Of a DNA stretch of 64,000 bases, positions 42,179-51,347 are shown one piece after another. Location: the NCBI RefSeq assembly GCF_036084755.1, contig NZ_CP107968.1, forward strand, positions 4,185,501-4,249,500. Reading direction: 5' to 3'. The notes under the pieces are model-generated. The model was not told the DNA's origin. It worked only from the letters and a program-made list of their open reading frames with translations, and made no database searches. Position 1 is the first letter of the stretch. Each line of letters starts with the position of its first letter. The position numbers were made by a program, and so were the translations under genes. This DNA is from Streptomyces sp. NBC_00370 (GTDB lineage: Bacteria; Actinomycetota; Actinomycetes; Streptomycetales; Streptomycetaceae).

Positions 42179-43516
42179 ATGCGTTCTTCCCCCCGCTTCG
42201 ACCGCGGCCACACCGACGACCTCATGTCCTTCCTGGCGGCGAGCCCGTCGCCGTACCACGCTGTGGCGAACGCCGCGGCGCGCCTGGAGAAGGCGGGCTT
42301 CCGGCAGGTGTCGGAGACCGACGCGTGGGACGGCGCGGCCGGCGGGAAGTTCGTGCTGCGCGGCGGGGCCCTGATCGCCTGGTTCGTGCCGGAGGGCGCG
42401 GCGGCGCACACGCCGTTCCGGATCATCGGCGCGCACACGGACTCGCCGAGCCTGCGGGTGAAGCCGCAGCCCGACATCGGCGCCTACGGATGGCGTCAGG
42501 TCGCCGTCGAGATCTACGGCGGACCGCTGCTCAACACCTGGCTCGACCGCGACCTCGGCCTCGCAGGGCGGATCTCGCTGCGCGACGGCACCCACCGGCT
42601 GGTCGCCGTCGACCGCGCCGTGCTGCGCGTCCCGCAGCTCGCGGTGCATCTGGACCGTTCGGTGAACACCGACGGGCTCAAGCTGGACCGGCAGCGGCAC
42701 ATGCAGCCCATCTGGGGCCTCGGGGAGCCGGACGAAGGCGATCTGATCCGCTTCGTCGCCGAGGAGAGCGGCGTCGGCGCCGCCGAGATCACCGGCTGGG
42801 ACCTGATGCCGTATCCCGTCGAGCCGCCGGGCTATCTGGGCCGCGACCGCGAGCTGGTGGCGGGTCCCCGGATGGACAACCTGCTCTCGGTGCACGCGGC
42901 CACCGCCGCGCTGGCCGCCGTCGCCAACCTCACCCCTGACGACACCCCCGCCCCGGACGGGACGTCCGCCGCCGACGAGCCCCTGCCGTACATCCCCGTG
43001 GTCGCCGCCTTCGACCACGAGGAAAGCGGCTCCCAGTCGGACACCGGCGCCGACGGCCCGCTGCTCGGCACGGTGCTGGAGCGCTCGGTGCTCTCCCGTG
43101 GCGGGACGTTCGAGGACCGCGCGCGTGCGCTGGCCGGCTCCATCTGTCTCTCCTCGGACACCGGCCACGCCGTGCACCCCAACTACGGGGAGCGGCACGA
43201 CCCGACGCACCACCCCCGGGCCAACGGCGGCCCGATCCTCAAGGTGAATGTGAACATGCGGTACGCGACGGACGGCGGTGGCCGGGCCGTGTTCGCCGCC
43301 GCCTGCGAGAAGGCGGACGTCCCGTGGCAGACGTTCGTCTCCAACAACGCGATGCCCTGCGGCACGACGATCGGCCCGATCACGGCGGCGCGGCACGGCA
43401 TCACCACCGTCGACGTGGGCGTGGCGATCCTGTCGATGCACAGCGCGCGCGAGTTGTGCGGCGCCGACGACCCGTACCTCCTGGCGAACGTGCTGGCCGC
43501 GTTCCTGGAAGGCTGA
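42179..43516 (+). CDS. M18 family metallo-aminopeptidase (aspartyl aminopeptidase-like)
   Basis: 445-aa cytoplasmic peptidase that removes N-terminal acidic residues. Zinc ligands and motifs: IIGAHTDSPSLRVKP with the first His, GPRMDNLLSVHA with the bridging Asp, AAFDHEESGSQSDTGADGP with the catalytic Glu pair, and HSARELCGADD near the end. Length and layout are those of ApeB. Between motifs, residues ~250-270 hold a Pro/Asp-rich insertion (LTPDDTPAPDGTSAADEP). ATG follows AAGGTGAAGG. Confidence 0.93.
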   Translation: MRSSPRFDRGHTDDLMSFLAASPSPYHAVANAAARLEKAGFRQVSETDAWDGAAGGKFVLRGGALIAWFVPEGAAAHTPFRIIGAHTDSPSLRVKPQPDIGAYGWRQVAVEIYGGPLLNTWLDRDLGLAGRISLRDGTHRLVAVDRAVLRVPQLAVHLDRSVNTDGLKLDRQRHMQPIWGLGEPDEGDLIRFVAEESGVGAAEITGWDLMPYPVEPPGYLGRDRELVAGPRMDNLLSVHAATAALAAVANLTPDDTPAPDGTSAADEPLPYIPVVAAFDHEESGSQSDTGADGPLLGTVLERSVLSRGGTFEDRARALAGSICLSSDTGHAVHPNYGERHDPTHHPRANGGPILKVNVNMRYATDGGGRAVFAAACEKADVPWQTFVSNNAMPCGTTIGPITAARHGITTVDVGVAILSMHSARELCGADDPYLLANVLAAFLEG

Positions 43517-43663
43517 GGGGACAGACCTCGGCCAACGGCCCCCTGAACACCTTCCGTCCCGCCTGACGACCGATCAACCGCCAACGCTCGCATGCCCGAT
43601 CGAGTCGGGGGTACCCGAGCAGTGGCCCGGAACGGCCACCACTCGTATCAGGAGGCGGGATTC

Positions 43664-43906
43664 ATGGGCATCGGCGGATGTATCGCTCTTATCGGGGTTG
43701 GTGCGATCCTCACTTTCGCAACCGACTGGCATTCGGACAGCGTCAACATCGACCTGGTCGGCGTGATCATGATGGCGGTCGGCATCATCGGGATCGCCAC
43801 CTTCACCAGCATCGCCAGGCGGCGGCGCGCGGTCGTGTCCGAGACCGTCGTCCAGCGGGACGACCGCGGCGCCGGCGGCGGCTTCGGAGGTCCGGGCAGC
43901 TACTGA
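43664..43906 (+). CDS. DUF6458-type small membrane protein
   Basis: 80-aa protein with two helices (IGGCIALIGVGAILTFATDW and VGVIMMAVGIIGIATFTSIA) and a basic then Gly-rich tail (RRRR ... GGGFGGPGSY). The family is common in Actinobacteria and unassigned. ATG at 43664 follows AGGAGGCGGG. Confidence 0.82.
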   Translation: MGIGGCIALIGVGAILTFATDWHSDSVNIDLVGVIMMAVGIIGIATFTSIARRRRAVVSETVVQRDDRGAGGGFGGPGSY

Positions 43907-43968
43907 GGCGCCCCGTCAGCCATCGGCAGCGTCGCCGATGTTGACTGACACTCCGTACTGACACCCCG

Positions 43969-45882
43969 TCAGGAGTCCATCCCTGCCAGGACCAGAGCGA
44001 GCCGTGACGTGCCGTCGGCCGCGAGCCGGACCGGAACACCCCAGTCCTGCTGGTGCACATGGCACGCCGGGTACTCGTTCGCCGGGTCGTCGTCGCAGGA
44101 CGCGGCCATCGCCGACACATGCAGGACGCCCTCGGCGACCTGGTCGGAGAGCACCACCTCACGGCTGAGGTCCGTGCCCGCGCCCTCCCCGGAGACCAGC
44201 AGCTCCGGCGGGGTCGCCGACACCAGCAGCCGGGTCGAAGGCCCGTAGCGGGTGTCCAGCTTCTGGCCGGTCGGCGCGGTGAAGACCACAGCCAGCTCGA
44301 ACGCACCCGGCGCCACCTCGGTCGCCGTGCGCTGCGTACGGTGGGCGACCGACTCGACCCGTACCGCCTCCTCGGGCAGCCGCAGCCGGGTCAGCCGGTG
44401 CCGGGCCGATTCGACGACGACGATGTCGTCCCCGACGAGCACGGCGTCGGACGGCTCCCGCAGATCCGTCGCGAGGGTCGTCACGTCACCCGTCGCCGGG
44501 TCGAAGCGGCGCAGCGCGTGGTTGTACGTGTCGGCGACGGCGACCGAGCCGTCGGGCAGCGCCGTCACGCCGAGCGGGTGCTGGAGCAGCGCCTCGGCGC
44601 CGGGGCCGTCGCGGTGGCCGAAGTCGAACAGGCCGGACCCGACGGCAGTACGGATGACGAATCCGGCGCCGTACCCCTCGCTCCCCGCTTCGCTCGCACT
44701 CTCCCCGCTCCCCGCCTCGCCCGCACGCTCCTCAGCGACGCGCTCCACGTAACGCAGCGCGCTCGTCTCGGAGTCGGCGATCCACAGCCGGTCCCCCGCC
44801 GCAGCGAGCCCGGACGGCTGCGCGAACCACGCCTCGGCCGCAGGGCCGTCGACCAGGCCTTCGTTGGTCGTCCCCGCCACCGCCTCGACGGTGCCGGTGG
44901 CCGGGTCGTACGTCCACAGCTGGTGGACGCCGGCCATCGCGATCCACACCCGGTCCGCCCACCACGCCACGTCCCACGGCGACGACAGGTCCACCTCGCG
45001 TGCGGGCCCCGCCGTCGGCGACCCCTGCCACCACTGCCTGCCGGTTCCCGCGACGGTCTCGACGGCGCCGCTGACCGGGTCGTACGTGCGCAGCGCGTGG
45101 TTCACGGTGTCCGCGACGATCACCCGGCCGTCGGGCAGCAGCGCGAGCCCCTGCGGCTCGGCGAAGGAGGCGGCGGCGAAGGAGCCGTCGACGGCCGTGG
45201 CGTCGCGGAAGCCGCGATCACCGCTGCCGACGCGGCGTACGACGCTCTCGCCGTCCGGCTCCAGCTCGACCAGCTGGTGCCGGGTCGAGTCGGAGACGAG
45301 CAGATTCCCCGAGGGCAGCACCAGCGCCTTGCCCGGGAACCGCAGATCGGTCGCGACCGGCTCCGGCGGCACGTACGGTCCGTCGCCGCGGCGCAGCGTG
45401 CCCTTCGCCGCGTGCTCGGCCTCCAGCTCCTCGACCAGTTTCTCGATGGCGTGCGCATGGCCCTCGCCCGCGTGCTGCGCGACGACGTACCCCTCGGGGT
45501 CGACGACGACCAGCGTGGGCCAGGCCCGCACCGCGTACTGCTTCCAGGTCGCCAGCTCGGGATCGTCCAGGACGGGGTGGTGCACCTCGTAGCGCTCCAC
45601 GGCGTCCACGACGGCCTGATGCTCGGCCTCGTGCACGAACTTCGGCGAGTGGACGCCGATGATCACCAGCGTGTCCCGGTGCTTCTCCTCCAGCTCACGC
45701 AGCTCGTCCAGCACGTGCAGACAGTTGATGCAGCAGAACGTCCAGAAATCCAGTACGACGATCCGTCCGCGCAGGTCGGCGAGGGTGTACGAGATGTCGC
45801 CCGTGTTGAGCCAGCCGCCCTTGCCGGTCAGCTCGGGGGCACGGACGCGGACGCGCCGCGGGGAGGAAGTCGCACTGTTCAT
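43969..45882 (-). CDS. NHL-repeat protein with N-terminal thioredoxin-like domain
   Basis: 637-aa protein, NHLRC2-like. Residues ~15-150 are a TlpA-like thioredoxin domain with site FWTFCCINCLHV; residues ~175-500 form a six-bladed NHL beta-propeller (GNLLVSDSTRHQLVEL, GRVIVADTVNHALRTYDP, GSVAVADTYNHALRRFDP); the last ~100 residues resemble a small beta domain. No signal peptide, so presumably cytoplasmic. A Glu/Gly/Ser-rich insert (residues ~385-405) lies inside the propeller. Role unknown; the redox site suggests thiol chemistry. Confidence 0.87.
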   Translation of the reverse strand: MNSATSSPRRVRVRAPELTGKGGWLNTGDISYTLADLRGRIVVLDFWTFCCINCLHVLDELRELEEKHRDTLVIIGVHSPKFVHEAEHQAVVDAVERYEVHHPVLDDPELATWKQYAVRAWPTLVVVDPEGYVVAQHAGEGHAHAIEKLVEELEAEHAAKGTLRRGDGPYVPPEPVATDLRFPGKALVLPSGNLLVSDSTRHQLVELEPDGESVVRRVGSGDRGFRDATAVDGSFAAASFAEPQGLALLPDGRVIVADTVNHALRTYDPVSGAVETVAGTGRQWWQGSPTAGPAREVDLSSPWDVAWWADRVWIAMAGVHQLWTYDPATGTVEAVAGTTNEGLVDGPAAEAWFAQPSGLAAAGDRLWIADSETSALRYVERVAEERAGEAGSGESASEAGSEGYGAGFVIRTAVGSGLFDFGHRDGPGAEALLQHPLGVTALPDGSVAVADTYNHALRRFDPATGDVTTLATDLREPSDAVLVGDDIVVVESARHRLTRLRLPEEAVRVESVAHRTQRTATEVAPGAFELAVVFTAPTGQKLDTRYGPSTRLLVSATPPELLVSGEGAGTDLSREVVLSDQVAEGVLHVSAMAASCDDDPANEYPACHVHQQDWGVPVRLAADGTSRLALVLAGMDS

Positions 45883-45936
45883 GGTTCAAGGGTGCCACCC
45901 CGCCCCCACGCGTTTCGCGCCGAGTAGATTCCCCGC

Positions 45937-46626
45937 ATGGGGACTGGGGAACTGCTCGGCTCGGGCCGGAGCGCGGACGTGTACGCGATAGACGACGAGT
46001 GGGTGCTGCGGCGCACCAGGGACGGCCTCGACGTGACCGACGAAGCCGTCGTGATGGCGTATCTGTGGGAGCACGGGTATCCGGTGCCGCAGGTGCGGCT
46101 GCCCGCGGACACGGGTCCCGGAGCAGGCGCGCGGACCGAGCTGGTGATGCGGCGGCTGTCCGGGCCGACGATGGTCCAGTCGCTGCTGCAGGGCACCACG
46201 ACGCCGCAGGAAGGCGGGCTGATGCTCGCCCGGCTGCTGCACCGGCTGCACGCGGTGCCGCCGATGACCGGGGACGATCCGGCCGACCGGATCCTGCATC
46301 TCGATCTGCATCCGGAGAATGTGATCCTCACGCCGAGCGGCCCCATGGTGATCGACTGGACCAACACCGAGGAAGGGCCGCCGGGGCTCGACTGGGCGAT
46401 GTCGGCGCTGATCCTCGCGCAGGTGATGGTGGCCGGCGAGCTGCCGCCCGAGCCGATCCGGGTGGGTCTCGCCGAGCTGCTGGCGCACGGCGACGTGGAC
46501 CCCGGGCACCTCGACGCCGTACGGGCCCGCCGGCTGGCGAACCCGACGATGAGCGAGCGGGAGCTGGGCCTGGTGGACGAGGCGGTGGCGCAGGTGCTCG
46601 CGATCCGGAGCGAGCAGGGCCGCTGA
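45937..46626 (+). CDS. Aminoglycoside phosphotransferase-like (APH/choline kinase fold) protein
   Basis: 229-aa kinase-like protein. Start MGTGELLGSGRSADVYAIDD holds the glycine loop, HLDLHPENVIL the catalytic loop with Asp, and VIDWTNTEEGPP the metal-binding Asp. Shorter than resistance APHs, and members of this group usually phosphorylate small metabolites or have no known substrate. ATG has a weak leader. Divergent from the NHL gene by 54 bp. Confidence 0.85.
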   Translation: MGTGELLGSGRSADVYAIDDEWVLRRTRDGLDVTDEAVVMAYLWEHGYPVPQVRLPADTGPGAGARTELVMRRLSGPTMVQSLLQGTTTPQEGGLMLARLLHRLHAVPPMTGDDPADRILHLDLHPENVILTPSGPMVIDWTNTEEGPPGLDWAMSALILAQVMVAGELPPEPIRVGLAELLAHGDVDPGHLDAVRARRLANPTMSERELGLVDEAVAQVLAIRSEQGR

Positions 46627-46756
46627 GCGCGTCGGCCGGGCGGATCCGGCTGCACGTGCTCCGCTGCACGCGTCCGTGACGGCGTACGCCCCACCCGAAC
46701 GCGTGCACCTACGCCCTGTCGGTCATCGGCTCGTACGGCGGGGGTACCCGTCCTTC

Positions 46757-47257
46757 ATGAAATACCTCGTACGCGACAAAATCTTCGCGATCGGCGACGA
46801 CTACTGGATCGAGGACGAGCACGGCCGCAAGGCCTTCCTCGTCGACGGCAAGGCGCTGCGGCTGCGTGACACCCTGGAACTCAAGGACCCCTCGGGGGCC
46901 GTCCTGATCACGCTGCGCGAGAAGATGCTCAGCCTGCGGGACACGATGACCATCGAGCGCGACGAGCAGCCGCTGGCGACCGTCCGCAAGAAGCGGCTCT
47001 CGCTGCTGCGCAACCACTACCGGGTCACCCTGGTCGAGGGCACCGAACTCGACGTGAGCGGCAAGATCCTGGACCGCGAGTTCGCCATCGAGTACGAGGG
47101 CGAACTGCTGGCCGACATCTCCCGCCGCTGGCTGCGGGTGCGCGAGACCTACGGCGTCGATGTCGTACGGGAGGACACCGACCACTCACTGCTGCTCGCG
47201 GTCGCGGTGTGCGTGATCCGGATGGCGGAGAAGGAACGCGAGGGCGACGACCACTGA
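46757..47257 (+). CDS. LURP-one-related family protein
   Basis: 166-aa protein of the LURP1/tubby-like fold: MKYLVRDKIFAIGDDYWIEDEHG, KALRLRDTLELKDPSG, ISRRWLRVRETYGVDV, with the repeated D-x-L-x-L strands of a beta barrel around a central helix (SLLLAVAVCVIRMAE). Phospholipid scramblase relatives; role in bacteria unknown. ATG 46757 chosen over an upstream start because the sequence before it is not protein-like. Confidence 0.82.
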   Translation: MKYLVRDKIFAIGDDYWIEDEHGRKAFLVDGKALRLRDTLELKDPSGAVLITLREKMLSLRDTMTIERDEQPLATVRKKRLSLLRNHYRVTLVEGTELDVSGKILDREFAIEYEGELLADISRRWLRVRETYGVDVVREDTDHSLLLAVAVCVIRMAEKEREGDDH

Positions 47258-47309
47258 GGGACGGTGACCGCCGCCGCGCACATGGATTTTGACGCCCTGT
47301 CGCGATGCC

Positions 47310-48122
47310 CTACTCGGAAGGCTCGGGCTGCGCGGACGGCTTCTGCAGGCCCAGCCGCCGGTCCTTGAGCGCCGGGAACTGTAGGCGGGTCTTCGCCACC
47401 TTCGCCGGGTCGAGGTCGACCGTCAGGACTTCCTCGCCGGTGCCCGCCTCGGCGAGCACCTCGCCCCAGGGGTCCACGACGATGCTGTGGCCCGACTGCT
47501 CGACCCCGGCGTGGGTGCCCGCGGTGGCACAGGCCAGGACGTACGCCTGGTTCTCCACGGCGCGGGCCTGGGCGAGCAGCGTCCAGTGCGCGCGGCGGCG
47601 GGCAGGCCAGCCTGCGGGGACGACGAACGCCTCGGCGCCCGCGTCGACAAGGCCCCGGAACAGCTCGGGGAAGCGCAGGTCGTAGCAGGTGGCGAGGCCC
47701 AGCGTCAGGCCGGACAGCTCGAAGGTGACGAGTTCGTCCCCCGCGCCCATCAGCGTCGCCTCGCCCTTGTCGAAGCCGAAGCGGTGGATCTTCCGGTACG
47801 TACGGGCGAGTTCGCCCGAGGGGGAGATGAGCAGCGAGGTGTTGTAGAGGACGCCGTCGGCGGCGCCCTCGACCACCGACCCGGCGTGCAGCCAGACCCC
47901 GGCGTCGGCCGCCGCCTTCGACATCGCCTCGAACGTCGGTCCTTCGACCGGTTCGGCCTCTTCGGCGAAGGATTCGTACGCGAACGCGCCCACCGGCCAC
48001 AGCTCGGGAAGGACCACCAGGTCAGCGCCGCGCTGCTCGCGTACCAGCGATGCCGCGCGCCGCCTGCGCGCATTGACCGTTTCGTCCGGGTCTACTGCGA
48101 TCTGGATGAGCGAGGCGCGCAC
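47310..48122 (-). CDS. Carbon-nitrogen hydrolase (nitrilase superfamily)
   Basis: 270-aa hydrolase of the nitrilase fold with the E-K-C triad: Glu in LVVLPELWP, Lys in RTYRKIHRFGFD, Cys in LATCYDLRFPEL. The pattern GVEQSGHSIVVDPWGEVLAEAG is shared with NIT1/omega-amidase and deaminated-glutathione amidase type enzymes, so a housekeeping amide-repair role is likely. GTG start, leader GGTGGTAGT. Divergent from the next gene. Confidence 0.9.
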   Translation of the reverse strand: MRASLIQIAVDPDETVNARRRRAASLVREQRGADLVVLPELWPVGAFAYESFAEEAEPVEGPTFEAMSKAAADAGVWLHAGSVVEGAADGVLYNTSLLISPSGELARTYRKIHRFGFDKGEATLMGAGDELVTFELSGLTLGLATCYDLRFPELFRGLVDAGAEAFVVPAGWPARRRAHWTLLAQARAVENQAYVLACATAGTHAGVEQSGHSIVVDPWGEVLAEAGTGEEVLTVDLDPAKVAKTRLQFPALKDRRLGLQKPSAQPEPSE

Positions 48123-48297
48123 ACTACCACCGTCCTGGCATTCGAGCCGTCAACACGGGCCTACGATCGTCACACGAAAGCACTGCCGGGGTGCCACCGG
48201 GCAGCGTAACTTAGGCTGCCGAACCTCCCACGCAGCCCGCAGCCAGCCAGCCACCCAGCAAGCCAGCCCGCGTACCGCAGAACCGCCGAGGGGTCCC

Positions 48298-49122
48298 GTG
48301 ACCGTCCATCCCAGCCTTCAAACCTACGTCGATGCCTGGACCCACTCAGTGGAAGCGATAGCCGAGTTGGTACAGCCACTCGGCGAGGGCGAGTGGAACC
48401 GGCGCACGCCGTGTCCCGGCTGGTCGGTCCGCGACATCATCTCCCATGTCATCGGCATGGAGTGCGAGATGCTCGGGGACCCGCGACCGATCCACACCCT
48501 GCCGCGTGATCTCTACCACGTGAAGAGCGAGATCTCCCGCTACATGGAGATGCAGGTCGACGTGCGCCGGCACCACACGGCTCCGGAGATGACCTCCGAG
48601 CTGGAGTACACGGTCATCCGGCGCAACCGTCAGCTGCGTAACGAGACGCGCCAGCCCGACGCGATGGTCCGCGCACCGCTCGGCACGGAACAGACCCTCG
48701 AAACCGCCATGCGCGACCGGGCGTTCGACATCTGGGTGCACGAACAGGATCTGCGGACCGCGCTGAACAAGCCGGGGAACCTCGACTCGCCCGGTGCGCT
48801 GGTGGCGCGCGACGCGCTGCTGGCCGCGCTGCCGAAGGTGGTCGCCAAGGACGCGGGCGCCCCGCCGAGTTCGGCTGTCGTCCTCGACGTGCACGGACCG
48901 GTGGAGTTCCTCCGTACGATCCGGGTCGACGCGGAAGGGCGCGGGACGATCGACGGCGCGCCCTCGCTCGGTCCCGCCGTGACGCTGGCGATGGACTGGG
49001 AGACGTACTTCCGACTGGCCTGCGGCCGGGTCCGGCTCGCCTCGGTGGTGGACCGGGTCAAGATCGACGGCGACTACGACCTGGCAGAGGCGATCCTGCG
49101 GGAGTTCGCGGTCACGCGCTGA
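48298..49122 (+). CDS. Maleylpyruvate isomerase-family, mycothiol-dependent (MDMPI_N) protein
   Basis: 274-aa protein with the mycothiol-dependent DinB-like N-terminal domain (VDAWTHSVEAIAELVQPLGEGEWNRRTPCPGWSVRDIISHVIGME with metal-binding His) and a C-terminal MDMPI-like domain. Members use the actinobacterial thiol mycothiol for isomerisation or S-transfer. GTG follows GAGGGG. The leader 48237-48275 has AGCCAGCC-type short repeats. Substrate unknown. Confidence 0.85.
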   Translation: MTVHPSLQTYVDAWTHSVEAIAELVQPLGEGEWNRRTPCPGWSVRDIISHVIGMECEMLGDPRPIHTLPRDLYHVKSEISRYMEMQVDVRRHHTAPEMTSELEYTVIRRNRQLRNETRQPDAMVRAPLGTEQTLETAMRDRAFDIWVHEQDLRTALNKPGNLDSPGALVARDALLAALPKVVAKDAGAPPSSAVVLDVHGPVEFLRTIRVDAEGRGTIDGAPSLGPAVTLAMDWETYFRLACGRVRLASVVDRVKIDGDYDLAEAILREFAVTR

Positions 49123-49194
49123 TCTCCGCCGGCCGGGCCCCGGGCTGATCCCCGCCGGCCTGCGCGCGCCGCACGCTCCGTCTCACGCTCCGTC

Positions 49195-50541
49195 TCACGC
49201 GGGCACGTGCACGGCCTCCACCCGGCTGGCCACGAGCCGTTCCCGCTCCCTGCGTACCGCACGCGCCCGCAGCCGCAGGATCTGGGTGATCCCGACCGCT
49301 TCGAGCACGAAGATGGACGAGAAGGCGATCCGGTAGTTGTCGCCGGTCGCGTCCAGCAGGACGCCGACCGCGAGCAGCGTCGTCATCGAGGCCACGAAAC
49401 CGCCCATGTTGACGATTCCCGAGGCCGTGCCCTGACGCTCGGGCGGGTTGGCCGGCCGCGCGAAGTCGAAGCCGATCATGGAGGCGGGTCCGCAGGCGCC
49501 GAGCGTGGCGCACAGGACGATCAGCAGCCACATCGGCGCATGCCCGGCCCGGTCGCCGGGATACGCGAGGGTGACGGCCCAGAGCAGTGTCGTCGTCCCG
49601 ACCGTACCGAGCACCAGCGGCAGCCGCGCCGCGTGGTGCCGGCCGATGATCTGTCCGTAGACGAGCCCGATCACCATGTTGGACAGCACGATCAGCGTGA
49701 GCAGTTCGCCCGCAGTCGACCGGGACAGGCCCTGCGCCTCGACCAGGAACGGCAGCCCCCACAGCAGCAGGAAGAACATCGCGGGGAAGCCGGTGGTGAA
49801 GTGCACCCACAGACCGAGCCGGGTGCCGGGCTCCCGCCAGGCGGCGGCGATCTGCTTGCGTACGTAACTGACGCCGGCGTGTTCGACGGGCGGCGGCTCG
49901 TACCCCTCGGGGTGGTCCTTCAGGAACAGCAGCATCAGGACCAGGACGACGACGCCGGCCATGGCGCTGCCCGCGAACGTCGCCGTCCAGCCGAGGCTGT
50001 GCAGGGTGCGCGCGATGACCAGCGTGGAGACGAGGTTGCCCGCCATCCCGAACAGCGCGGCGACCTGCGTGATGAGCGGCCCGCGCCGGGCGGGGAACCA
50101 GCGGGCGCCCAGCCGCAGGACGCTGATGAACGTCATCGCGTCGCCGCAGCCGAGCAGGGCGCGTGACGCCAGCGCGGCGCCGTACGAGGGGGAGAGGGCG
50201 AAGCCGAGCTGTCCGACGGTGAACAGGACGACGCCGAGCGTCAGCACCTTCTTCGTACCGAGCCGGTCGACCAGCAGCCCCACGGGTATCTGCATGCCCG
50301 CGTAGACGAGCAGTTGCAGGATGGAGAAGGTGGAGAGCGCGGACGCGTCGATGTGGAAGCGGTCGGCCGCGTCCAGTCCCGCGACGCCCAGGCTGGTACG
50401 GAAGATGACGGCGACGAAGTAGACGGCGATGCCGATGCCCCACACCCAGGCGGCGCGCCGGCCGCCGGGCGGATCGCCGGGCAGCGTCGAAGAACCGGCA
50501 CTGCTCCCGTTCCCCGCGCCGCTCGCACTGGCCGCGCTCAC
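49195..50541 (-). CDS. MFS transporter
   Basis: 448-aa, 12-helix major facilitator. GMQIPVGLLVDRLGTKKVL is the motif between helices 2 and 3, GFDFARPANPPERQGTASGIVNMGGF is typical of the hexuronate/organic-anion branch. The start overlaps the TGA of the GntR gene (GTGA at 50538-50541), so they form one unit with the regulator first. The ligand is unknown; FCD-type GntR partners point to a carboxylate such as a sugar acid. Confidence 0.88.
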   Translation of the reverse strand: MSAASASGAGNGSSAGSSTLPGDPPGGRRAAWVWGIGIAVYFVAVIFRTSLGVAGLDAADRFHIDASALSTFSILQLLVYAGMQIPVGLLVDRLGTKKVLTLGVVLFTVGQLGFALSPSYGAALASRALLGCGDAMTFISVLRLGARWFPARRGPLITQVAALFGMAGNLVSTLVIARTLHSLGWTATFAGSAMAGVVVLVLMLLFLKDHPEGYEPPPVEHAGVSYVRKQIAAAWREPGTRLGLWVHFTTGFPAMFFLLLWGLPFLVEAQGLSRSTAGELLTLIVLSNMVIGLVYGQIIGRHHAARLPLVLGTVGTTTLLWAVTLAYPGDRAGHAPMWLLIVLCATLGACGPASMIGFDFARPANPPERQGTASGIVNMGGFVASMTTLLAVGVLLDATGDNYRIAFSSIFVLEAVGITQILRLRARAVRRERERLVASRVEAVHVPA

Positions 50542-51191
50542 GGCACGTCACCCCTGACCAGCACCTTGACCCGGCCGACGTGGCGGCGCACGCACTGCGC
50601 CGCGCCCTCGACGTCACCCGCCTTGATCGCCTCGAACAGCTCGGTGTGCTCGGTGAGGTTCTTGGCGACACGGTCGGGGTGCGCCTCGATGATGGCGCGG
50701 CCCATCCGCAACTGCCGGTCCCTGAGCTGGTCGTAGAGCTTCGACAGGATCTGGTTGCCGGCGTGCCGCACGATCTCGGCGTGGAAACACCGGTCGCTGA
50801 CGGACACGGCGGTCAGATCGCCCGCGGCGGCGTGCAGCCGCTGCTCGTCGAGCAGTTCCGCCAGCCGCTCGATCAGCCGCGCCGAAGCGGGCACGGCCTT
50901 GCGTACGGCGAACTCCTCGACCAGCAGGCGTGTCTCGACGACGTCGGCGATCTCCTGCGCCGACACGGCGAGGACCAGCGCGCCCTTCTTCGGGTAGAGC
51001 TTGATCAGCCCCTCGACCTCCAGCTTGAGCAGCGCCTCGCGTACGGGGGTGCGGGACACCCCGACGGCCTCGGCCAGCTCCCCCTCGGTGAGGAGGGTGC
51101 CGCCTTCGTAGCTGCGGTCGAGTACGGCCTCTTTGACATGGCTGTAGACGCGCTCTGCGGCGGGGGGTTGCTTGACGGGCTGCTTCAGCAT
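50538..51191 (-). CDS. GntR-family regulator, FCD (FadR) subfamily
   Basis: 217-aa DNA-binding regulator. Winged helix residues ~15-75 (AVLDRSYEGGTLLTEGELAEAVGVSRTPVREALLKLEVEGLI) followed by an all-helical FCD effector domain (VETRLLVEEFAVRKAV, DRCFHAEIVRHAGNQIL, EHTELFEAIKAGDVEGAAQ) with metal-binding His. It likely controls the downstream MFS gene in response to a carboxylic acid. Start ATG 51191 or GTG 51197. Upstream TTGTATCTAAG is AT-rich and may be both -10 region and part of the operator. Confidence 0.9.
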   Translation of the reverse strand: MLKQPVKQPPAAERVYSHVKEAVLDRSYEGGTLLTEGELAEAVGVSRTPVREALLKLEVEGLIKLYPKKGALVLAVSAQEIADVVETRLLVEEFAVRKAVPASARLIERLAELLDEQRLHAAAGDLTAVSVSDRCFHAEIVRHAGNQILSKLYDQLRDRQLRMGRAIIEAHPDRVAKNLTEHTELFEAIKAGDVEGAAQCVRRHVGRVKVLVRGDVP

Positions 51192-51347
51192 GCGCACAGC
51201 TTAGATACAACAGAGGTGCATCAGCATCGCCGTCCGGGATATGGACCGGCGGCGGGCGGCCGGAATGCGGGAGCGCGACGGGGATGTTCCCACCCACGAC
51301 CGACGGCCCTGAACCGGGGCCGGGGACGAACGACCGTGGAGGCAGCG

